Source: Halobacteriaceae archaeon Tc-Br11_E2g27 (GTDB lineage: Archaea; Halobacteriota; Halobacteria; Halobacteriales; Haloarculaceae). Taken from it: a DNA stretch of 5,415 nucleotides. The notes under the pieces are model-generated. The model searched no databases, was not told the origin of the DNA, and saw nothing but the letters and a program-made list of their open reading frames with translations. Shown here in pieces: positions 1 through 4,203 of this stretch; position 1 is the first letter of the stretch, and every line of letters starts with the position of its first letter. The stretch is from positions 1-5,415 of the forward strand of contig LKNH01000192.1 in the NCBI GenBank assembly GCA_001564135.1, read 5' to 3'. Made by a program: the position numbers and the translations under genes.

Positions 1-2
1 AG

Positions 3-209
3 CCGACCCACTACGACCAACACCGGCTGTTCAAACGCTGGACCTTGCCCGCGAACTCGATGGACGAGTTCCTCACAGCGCTTGCAGATGCCGGCTATGC
101 GGTCTCACGAACGCATTACGGCGGAACAACGTTCAAAACCGACGCGAGCGTTGCTGAGATTAAGAGTGTTGTCGAAAAGACAGTCAACGCAGTAGACAGC
201 AACGAATAG
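3..209 (+). CDS. trm1: tRNA (guanine(26)-N2)-dimethyltransferase Trm1, C-terminal fragment (5' part outside window)
   Basis: An open frame enters from the left edge and ends at TAG (207-209), giving 68 residues. It resembles the C-terminal end of archaeal Trm1, the S-adenosylmethionine-dependent enzyme that forms N2,N2-dimethylguanosine at position 26 of tRNA. The diagnostic stretch is SRTHYGGTTFKTDA at fragment residues 35-48, which matches the family's conserved C-terminal pattern of (S/T)RTH followed by KTDA. Before it lies a helical segment (MDEFLTALADAG, residues 20-31) of the Trm1-specific C-terminal domain. The methyltransferase domain with its SAM-binding motifs would lie upstream, outside the window, so catalytic residues cannot be checked. 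The gene converges on the DRG GTPase gene with 8 nt between stop codons. The assignment rests on recalled family motifs only. Confidence 0.85.
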   Translation, partial: PTHYDQHRLFKRWTLPANSMDEFLTALADAGYAVSRTHYGGTTFKTDASVAEIKSVVEKTVNAVDSNE

Positions 210-217
210 AGCCACGC

Positions 218-1327
218 TTAACTCGTCAGAATTCGCAACTCGTCCTCGTCGGCGAGTTCGTGGTCGAGACCGACCTGTTGTTCCTCGTGTTTCGCACTCG
301 GGCCGCTCACGCGTGCAAACCGGAATCGCTCGTTGAACTCACCACCCAACTTCTCGCAGGCATCCTCGACGGTATCACCCTCGAACAGCATCAGCGGCTC
401 CTCGTAATCGACGCCGCGACCGGGTTTGTCCATATAAATTCGAATAAGGCCAAGTTCCTCCCAGATTGTCTCTGTCAGCGAATCCAGCCCTTTTTCTTTT
501 TCGGCGCTAATGAAAATTGCCTCCTCAGGGTCAATATCGTGCTCATGGAGGTTTTCGTTGACCGTTTCGAGATAATCAGGTTCGATGAGGTCAGCTTTGT
601 TGACTGTCACAATCGAAGGTGTATAGACCCGATTATCCCGAATCCCATCGATAAGCCTGTCGAGGTCAACCTGCTCGCCGATGGTGATGTCGGCATTTGT
701 ATAGCCGTGTTCACGAAGAATGCTTGCGATGGTCTCTTCATCCAAATCAAGGTCGACGCTTGCGGTGACTGAAATACCATCTTTTGCCTTCTTCCGGACG
801 GAAACCCGTGGTGGCTCCTGGTCGATGCGGATGCCGTTTTTGTACAACTCCTCGTGCAGTCGCTCGTACTGGTCGATTTCGAATACCGAGAGGACGAACA
901 CGATGAGGTCGGCCGTTCTGACGACCGAGAGGACCTCCTGTCCGCCACCGCGACCGCCCGCTGCGCCTTCAATCAATCCAGGGACATCAAGCAACTGGAT
1001 ATTCGCTCCGCGGTACTGCAACATCCCGGGATTCACATCGAGCGTCGTAAACTCGTAGGCTCCGGTTTCGCTGTCAGCGTTGGTCAGCGCATTGAGGAGC
1101 GTGGACTTGCCAACACTGGGGAACCCGACGAGCCCAACTGTTGCATCACCCGTCTTCTCGACTGCATAGCCGGGACCACCGCCAGATGACGCCTGGCGTT
1201 TGGCCAACGTCTCCTTTAGCTCTGCAAGTTTGGATTTGAGACGGCCGATATGCTGTTCGGTGGATTTGTTGTAGGGCGTGTCCTGAATCTCCTGCTCAAT
1301 CTCCGCAATCTCGTCTTCAAGCCCCAT
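218..1327 (-). CDS. drg: DRG/Rbg-family GTP-binding protein with C-terminal TGS domain
   Basis: This 369-residue protein is the normal size for the archaeal/eukaryotic DRG (developmentally regulated GTP-binding protein, Rbg) branch of the Obg GTPases. In order it shows a charged helical N-terminus (residues 1-45), a glycine-rich linker (48-53), and the GTPase domain. G1 is GFPSVGKST (68-76), G2 lies around YEFTTL (91-96), G3 is DVPG (114-117), followed by the glycine-rich loop GAAGGRGGGQ (121-130). G4 is NKAD (243-246) and G5 is SAE (274-276). The residues between G3 and G4 contain the usual DRG insert. The last ~75 residues (from about 294) fit a TGS domain, and RIYMDKPG is typical of its start. 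DRG proteins are cytoplasmic and bind translating ribosomes in eukaryotes; the archaeal role is less defined. The start is ATG at 1327-1325, and the stop TAA is at 220-218. The gene lies 63 nt downstream of rpl11, which fits a translation role. All GTP-binding motifs look intact. Confidence 0.93.
   Translation of the reverse strand: MGLEDEIAEIEQEIQDTPYNKSTEQHIGRLKSKLAELKETLAKRQASSGGGPGYAVEKTGDATVGLVGFPSVGKSTLLNALTNADSETGAYEFTTLDVNPGMLQYRGANIQLLDVPGLIEGAAGGRGGGQEVLSVVRTADLIVFVLSVFEIDQYERLHEELYKNGIRIDQEPPRVSVRKKAKDGISVTASVDLDLDEETIASILREHGYTNADITIGEQVDLDRLIDGIRDNRVYTPSIVTVNKADLIEPDYLETVNENLHEHDIDPEEAIFISAEKEKGLDSLTETIWEELGLIRIYMDKPGRGVDYEEPLMLFEGDTVEDACEKLGGEFNERFRFARVSGPSAKHEEQQVGLDHELADEDELRILTS
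491..501 (+). terminator. T5-C-T5 tract, candidate terminator for the convergent trm1 transcript
   Basis: TTTTTCTTTTT lies on the plus strand inside the DRG gene, where the minus strand encodes the Lys/Glu-rich residues just after the G5 motif. Archaeal RNA polymerase terminates efficiently at oligo-T tracts in the non-template strand. This is the strongest tract I see downstream of the trm1 stop, about 280 nt away, and nothing similar lies in the 8-nt gap between the genes. It may equally be a codon-choice accident (AAA GAA AAA on the minus strand). Confidence 0.3.
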
Positions 1328-1352
1328 TATATCTCTCTCGTCCGTCGAAGTG

Positions 1353-1366
1353 CAAAAGCGCTTTTG
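1353..1366. promoter_or_regulatory. 14-nt perfect palindrome between rpl11 and the DRG gene
   Basis: CAAAAGCGCTTTTG is perfectly self-complementary. It lies 26-39 nt upstream of the DRG ATG, where the TATA box of a leaderless transcript would sit; no better TATA-like sequence is visible there. As DNA it could be an operator or a degenerate promoter element. As RNA it could form a stem of CAAAA/UUUUG around a GCGC loop. A third related arm, ACAAAAAG on the plus strand, ends at 1380 and could pair alternatively with the middle arm. Confidence 0.4.
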
Positions 1367-1374
1367 TCCGACAC

Positions 1375-1387
1375 AAAAAGAACCCGG
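1375..1387 (-). terminator. Candidate terminator of rpl11 (GC-rich segment then T-tract)
   Basis: Read on the minus strand, the sequence from about 3 nt after the rpl11 stop is CCGGGTTCTTTTTG, a short GC-rich stretch followed by a T-rich run. That is the usual form of an archaeal intrinsic terminator. Its position immediately after the gene supports an rpl11 3' end here. Read-through into the DRG gene 63 nt downstream cannot be excluded. Confidence 0.5.
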
Positions 1388-1390
1388 TGA

Positions 1391-1867
1391 TTATTCCGCG
1401 AAGACGTCGTCGTACTCGCCGGCGTCGATACGCTCTTTGAACTCGCGTGGGTTCTCGCCTTCGATGGTCACGCCGAGCGTGACGCAGGTGCCGACAACCT
1501 CTTTTGCACCGTTTTTCAGGTCGTACGCCAGCAGATCAGACAGTTTCTGTTCCGCAATCTGTTTGACCTCCTCGACGGTCAGGTCGGCAACGAACTCCTC
1601 GTGGGGTTCGCCGCTTCCCGTCTCGAAATCGGCTTTGTCTTTGATGAGTTCAGCCGTCGGCGGGACACCGACCTCAATCTCTAACGAGCCATCCTCCTCG
1701 TAGGTGATGGTCACGGGCACTTCCGTGCCGTCGAACGCTTCGGTCTGGTCGTTAATTTCCTGCACAACTGCCTGCACATCGACCGGGGTTGGTCCGAGTT
1801 CCGGACCGAGCGGTGGTCCCGGGTTGGCCTGTCCACCGGGTACCAGTGCTTCAATCGTATCAGCCAT
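1391..1867 (-). CDS. rpl11: 50S ribosomal protein uL11 (L11)
   Basis: This protein of 158 residues is a typical archaeal uL11, an essential part of the GTPase-associated centre of the large ribosomal subunit. uL11 binds 23S rRNA at the base of the stalk and contacts translational GTPases. The N-terminal domain has the family's glycine/proline-rich signature GGQANPGPPLGPELG (11-25), equivalent to the thiostrepton-site segment in bacteria. The RNA-binding C-terminal domain begins near VGVPPTAELIKDKA (66-79) and contains GTCVTLGVTIEG (126-137), the counterpart of the bacterial GTARSMGI region. An acidic tail ends in DDVFAE, as expected for a haloarchaeal ribosomal protein. The start is ATG at 1867-1865, with a TATA-like box about 24 nt upstream and no Shine-Dalgarno. 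The gene stands between arginase and the DRG gene; the L1, L10 and L12 genes are not in the window. Confidence 0.97.
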   Translation of the reverse strand: MADTIEALVPGGQANPGPPLGPELGPTPVDVQAVVQEINDQTEAFDGTEVPVTITYEEDGSLEIEVGVPPTAELIKDKADFETGSGEPHEEFVADLTVEEVKQIAEQKLSDLLAYDLKNGAKEVVGTCVTLGVTIEGENPREFKERIDAGEYDDVFAE

Positions 1868-1890
1868 GTTCGTTACTCCGTGGCCGCAGG

Positions 1891-1900
1891 TTTAAGAATT
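1891..1900 (-). promoter_or_regulatory. TATA-like promoter of rpl11
   Basis: The minus strand reads AATTCTTAAA, with its 3' edge 24 nt upstream of the rpl11 ATG, preceded by the purine-rich GAAAAGG that may act as a BRE. This spacing puts the transcription start at or within a few bases of the ATG, which fits a leaderless mRNA. It also indicates that rpl11 can be transcribed independently of the arginase gene upstream. Confidence 0.6.
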
Positions 1901-1940
1901 CCTTTTCAGCCCCGATACTGTAGTCCGTTGACACAGACCG

Positions 1941-2849
1941 CTACAAAATCAAATCCCCGAGTGCACTCGCCGCGAGTTCCCCCGCCAACTCGGCAGTCCG
2001 GTTCTCTCGGTCGAGTACCGGATTCACCTCAACGAGTTCGAGGGCACTCAGTACGTCACCTCCCTTGCGGTGAAGCACCTCCATCGCGGCGTGAGCCTCA
2101 CGGTAGGAAATACCGCCACGGACCGGCGTTCCAACCCCGGGTGCTTCCGTCGGGTCAAGGACATCGAGGTCAAAGCTGACATACAGCCTATCGACGCCGT
2201 CCGTTGCCGTCTCAAGCGCCTGCTCCATGACTTCGGTAATACCCGTATCGTCGATATCGGACATCGTGTAGGCGGTTACATCGCTTGCGGCAAGCGCTTC
2301 TCGCTCGGATGGGTCAACCGACCGGACGCCAACAAGTGAAACGTTCGCAGCATCAATGCTCGGGGCATGTGCCCAGGGCAGAGTGGCGAAGGGGCCCTCA
2401 CCAAGGATTGCAGCCAGCGGCATCCCGTGGACATTCCCACTTGGTGTCGTCTCCGGCGTGTTGAAATCGGCGTGGGCGTCCACCCAGAGAATGCCAACTC
2501 GTTCGTCCGCAAGTCCGTTTGCCGTCCCGATACCGATGGAATGGTCACCACCGAGCACGAGCGGGAACCGGTCAGCAGCAACCGCTTCACTCACCCTGTC
2601 TGCAAGTCGTTCACAGACGGCCTGGGTTTCCTCAAAATACTTTGCTCGGTCACCGTGGTCAGTACCATCAGGGTCACGTTCTTCAGGGCGAGGGACGGGT
2701 AAATCACCACCGTCGAGACAGGTCAGCCCAATTCGTTCGAGTTCGTCTGCCAGCCCTCCATAGCGTATCGCCGACGGTCCCATATCAACCCCGCGCCGGT
2801 CGGCACCAAGGTCCATGGGGGCGCCAATAACTTCCACTGGTCTGTCCAT
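1941..2849 (-). CDS. rocF: Arginase (ureohydrolase family)
   Basis: The predicted 302-residue protein hydrolyses L-arginine to L-ornithine and urea in the cytoplasm with a two-manganese centre. The start used is ATG 2849-2847. Metal ligands are visible at H103 (GGDHS), D124/H126/D128 (DAHAD) and D227/D229 (SFDLDVLDP). The substrate loop NTPETTPSGNVHG (130-142) carries N130, S137 and H141, and further contacts are D179 (VDP) and E274 (EVNP). Several of these have the same residue numbers as in human arginase I. The N-terminal pattern GAPMDLGADRRGVDMGPSAIR (9-29) and the SGN-HG loop favour arginase over agmatinase or formimidoylglutamase. The frame stays open to a GTG at 2885, but that codon lies inside a TATA-like sequence and the extra 12 residues do not resemble the family, so ATG 2849 is preferred. 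No arginine-pathway partner is visible nearby. Ornithine could feed glutamate or proline synthesis, but that is inference. Confidence 0.92.
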   Translation of the reverse strand: MDRPVEVIGAPMDLGADRRGVDMGPSAIRYGGLADELERIGLTCLDGGDLPVPRPEERDPDGTDHGDRAKYFEETQAVCERLADRVSEAVAADRFPLVLGGDHSIGIGTANGLADERVGILWVDAHADFNTPETTPSGNVHGMPLAAILGEGPFATLPWAHAPSIDAANVSLVGVRSVDPSEREALAASDVTAYTMSDIDDTGITEVMEQALETATDGVDRLYVSFDLDVLDPTEAPGVGTPVRGGISYREAHAAMEVLHRKGGDVLSALELVEVNPVLDRENRTAELAGELAASALGDLIL

Positions 2850-2853
2850 AGGA

Positions 2854-2866
2854 GGGGTTGCACCCC
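2854..2866 (-). promoter_or_regulatory. Small hairpin just upstream of the arginase start
   Basis: GGGGT-TGC-ACCCC (plus strand) is a perfect 5-bp inverted repeat with a 3-nt loop, ending 4 nt before the arginase ATG. If the transcript starts upstream of it, the stem would sit at the ribosome-entry region; otherwise it may be an initiator-region element. The predicted transcription start from the TATA-like box at 2883-2892 falls near 2861, inside the repeat, so its role as RNA is uncertain. Confidence 0.3.
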
Positions 2867-2873
2867 ATACCGC

Positions 2874-2879
2874 AAAAAA
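2874..2879 (-). terminator. T6 tract downstream of RR1, possible terminator
   Basis: On the minus strand GGGCTTTTTTGCGG occurs about 55 nt after the RR1 stop codon (2936-2934) and before the arginase ATG. A T6 run after a G/C-rich triplet is sufficient for archaeal termination in many cases. It lies within the presumed arginase promoter region, so it could also be part of that promoter. Only the tract itself is certain. Confidence 0.3.
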
Positions 2880-2882
2880 GCC

Positions 2883-2892
2883 CACATATTTG
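2883..2892 (-). promoter_or_regulatory. TATA-like element upstream of arginase
   Basis: The minus strand reads CAAATATGTG, centred about 39 nt upstream of the preferred arginase ATG. It would place transcription start near 2861 and give a leader of about 12 nt. It overlaps the upstream in-frame GTG, which argues against that codon being the start. It is the only AT-rich TATA-like stretch in the 84-nt gap apart from the T6 run. Confidence 0.4.
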
Positions 2893-2933
2893 AGAGCCTC
2901 ACAAATAGACTACAGCAGAACGAACAGCCAGTA

Positions 2934-3497
2934 TCAGACTAAATCAGAGAAGGCCTGTGCGGGGTCATCAAAATCAGCAACAGTTTCATCGAGTTGTGAT
3001 TTGAGCTCTCCGACGCGTGACTCCATGGCCTGTACGTCATCATCCGACTGGAGTTCCTGTGCCGGTTTCTCTTCGCGTAGCAGTTCAAGTTTTGTGCTGA
3101 GTTCAAGAAACTCGTCAAACTGGTCGTCGTAAGAATCGACAGAGAGTTGGCGTTCAATTTCCCCGAGCAACTCCGCACGTTTGACAGGTTTTTTCAGATA
3201 GGAATCGAACGGCATGTCGACGATATCGAAATCCGGGTCGACGGCCGTCACCATCACGACACGACAGCCCAGTTCTCGCTCGCGGATTTCCGCAAGCACC
3301 TCATCGCCGGACAGGTCAGGCATGCGCCGGTCGAGAAGGACGATAGCAACGGATTCATCAATCTTTTCGAGTGCTTCTTTCCCTCCATAGGCGACCCGCG
3401 TCTCGTACTCTGATTCAATCTGTAACGCATACGCGTCTGCAACGGCCTGTTCGTCGTCGACGACAAGCACTGTCGGCGCGGAGCTACTCGGGGCCAT
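2934..3497 (-). CDS. HalX-type response regulator (RR1)
   Basis: This 187-residue protein has an N-terminal phosphoacceptor receiver domain (about 8-118). It shows the acidic pair D14/D15 (VVDDE), the phosphorylatable D56 in LLDRRMP, T84 in VMVTAVDPD and K103 in KKPV, so all receiver active-site residues are present. A C-terminal helical segment (about 122-187, including LSTKLELL and VGELKSQLDETV, ending QAFSDL) fits the HalX domain, a haloarchaeal module of unknown mechanism; there is no obvious helix-turn-helix. The start is ATG at 3497-3495. This gives residue-for-residue register with the paralogue RR2, and a TATA-like box lies about 26 nt upstream. An in-frame ATG at 3545 would add 16 residues and is less likely. 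The gene is divergent from RR2 and lies 84 nt upstream of arginase. No histidine kinase is visible, so the partner is unknown. Confidence 0.87.
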   Translation of the reverse strand: MAPSSSAPTVLVVDDEQAVADAYALQIESEYETRVAYGGKEALEKIDESVAIVLLDRRMPDLSGDEVLAEIRERELGCRVVMVTAVDPDFDIVDMPFDSYLKKPVKRAELLGEIERQLSVDSYDDQFDEFLELSTKLELLREEKPAQELQSDDDVQAMESRVGELKSQLDETVADFDDPAQAFSDLV

Positions 3498-3518
3498 GCA
3501 CCCAACTACTCGCTCCGT

Positions 3519-3527
3519 GTAATTGTA
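3519..3527 (-). promoter_or_regulatory. TATA-like element upstream of RR1
   Basis: The minus strand reads TACAATTAC, centred about 26 nt upstream of the RR1 ATG at 3497. That is the expected distance for a leaderless haloarchaeal transcript. Two further AT-rich elements in the same intergenic region (3549-3558 and 3575-3580) could serve RR1 from further upstream, so the assignment is tentative. Confidence 0.45.
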
Positions 3528-3548
3528 TCTGATGGCTGAACACATCCC

Positions 3549-3558
3549 ATATATTTAA
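3549..3558 (+). promoter_or_regulatory. TATA box of RR2
   Basis: The plus strand reads ATATATTTAA, centred about 30 nt upstream of the RR2 GTG start, the normal spacing for leaderless initiation. No Shine-Dalgarno precedes the GTG. The reverse strand (TTAAATATAT) is also TATA-like and points toward RR1, so the element could work in both directions. Confidence 0.6.
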
Positions 3559-3583
3559 TGCCACTTCGCTGTAGAATATTGGT

Positions 3584-4141
3584 GTGAACGATTCCGGCGA
3601 CCAGGCATCCGTCCTCATTGTCGACGACGAAGAACGCGTCGCAGAGACGTACGCCCTTCGGCTGCGTGACGGTTACGAAACCGAGATTGCGCTCAGTGGT
3701 GAGGAAGCCTTACAGACCATCGACGAACGCGTCGATGTTGTCTTGCTTGACCGCCGGATGCCGGGAACGACCGGTGACGAAGTGGTCGAACGCATCCGAA
3801 ATCGCGGACTGGACTGTCGGATTGTCATGCTTACAGCTGTCGACCCGGATTTCGATATCACTGAGATGGCTATTGACGATTACGTCGTCAAACCCGTGAC
3901 CAAAGAGGCACTCCAGCAAGTAGTCGACCGTGCACTAACTATCTCGGAGTACAACGAGCAGGTACAACAGCTCAACTCGTTGAAGCTCAAGCGAAACGTT
4001 CTCGAGCTCGAACTCGAAGAGGCGGCACTCGAAGAAAACAACCAGTACCAACAGCTCGTCTCAAAGATTGAACGGCTGGAATCCGAGATTGAATCCATGG
4101 AAGAACTGCTCGATATCGACCAGTATGAGCTGTTTTTATAA
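3584..4141 (+). CDS. HalX-type response regulator (RR2), paralogue of RR1
   Basis: This 185-residue protein starts at GTG (3584-3586). The receiver domain (about 8-118) keeps D14/D15 (IVDDE), phosphoacceptor D56 (LLDRRMP), T84 (VMLTAVDPD) and K103 (VKPV), in the same register as RR1. By eye about 59 of 102 aligned receiver positions are identical without gaps. The C-terminal part (about 120-180) is a strongly helical, Leu/Glu/Lys-rich segment that looks like a coiled coil (LKLKRNVLELELEEAALEE, then KIERLESEIESMEELL). It fits a HalX domain, but its end (DIDQYELFL) differs from the RR1 tail. No DNA-binding motif is obvious. The GTG start is supported by the TATA box about 30 nt upstream and by alignment with RR1. 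The thiolase gene 62 nt downstream has its own promoter-like region, so co-transcription is not required. The kinase partner and target are unknown. Confidence 0.88.
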   Translation: MNDSGDQASVLIVDDEERVAETYALRLRDGYETEIALSGEEALQTIDERVDVVLLDRRMPGTTGDEVVERIRNRGLDCRIVMLTAVDPDFDITEMAIDDYVVKPVTKEALQQVVDRALTISEYNEQVQQLNSLKLKRNVLELELEEAALEENNQYQQLVSKIERLESEIESMEELLDIDQYELFL

Positions 4142-4144
4142 CAG
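4130..4144 (+). terminator. Inverted repeat with T-tract across the RR2 stop codon
   Basis: CTGTT-TTTAT-AACAG is a 5-bp inverted repeat containing TTTTT (4133-4137) and spanning the RR2 stop codon TAA (4139-4141). An oligo-T run at the end of a gene is a plausible archaeal termination signal. The short stem may be incidental. Confidence 0.35.
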
Positions 4145-4147
4145 GTA

Positions 4148-4173
4148 GGATAATTGGCGGAAAGCGGATAATT
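4148..4173 (+). repeat. Direct repeat GGATAATT, two copies 18 bp apart, upstream of the thiolase
   Basis: Two identical 8-mers, at 4148-4155 and 4166-4173, lie in the 62-nt gap before the thiolase ATG. The second copy overlaps the putative TATA box. Between them GCGGA occurs twice. The spacing is a little under two helical turns. This could be a regulator half-site pair or a chance repeat in AT-rich spacer DNA. Confidence 0.4.
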
Positions 4174-4177
4174 TAAC
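4168..4177 (+). promoter_or_regulatory. TATA box of the thiolase gene
   Basis: ATAATTTAAC is centred about 32 nt upstream of the thiolase ATG, preceded by the purine-rich GGCGGAAAGCGG that could act as a BRE. It predicts a transcription start a few bases before the ATG, so the transcript would be leaderless or nearly so. Confidence 0.55.
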
Positions 4178-4203
4178 AGCGTTCCAATCAAACAGCGTCT
4201 GCT

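Noticed and set aside
260..772. Long plus-strand open frame (170 codons) opposite the DRG gene
   Set aside because: It lies fully antisense to a gene with intact GTPase motifs. Its translation shows no recognisable domain and is Cys- and Phe-rich rather than acidic, unlike haloarchaeal proteins.
2276..2830. Several overlapping open frames on both strands across the arginase gene
   Set aside because: They are out-of-frame or antisense shadows of a well-supported arginase, and are Arg/Ser-rich and basic, unlike the acidic proteins of this genome.
2883..2885. GTG as the arginase start, giving 314 residues
   Set aside because: The additional 12 residues are hydrophobic and unlike arginase N-termini, and the codon overlaps the TATA-like element. 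ATG at 2849 gives a typical 302-residue enzyme.
1941..3497. RR1 and arginase as a dedicated regulator-target operon
   Set aside because: They share orientation, but the 84-nt gap has its own TATA-like box and a T6 tract, and nothing in the sequence links the regulator to arginine metabolism.
3543..3545. Upstream ATG for RR1, giving 203 residues
   Set aside because: The 16 added residues have no counterpart in the paralogue RR2, and ATG 3497 aligns the two proteins residue for residue and has a TATA-like box about 26 nt upstream. It is kept only as a possible isoform.
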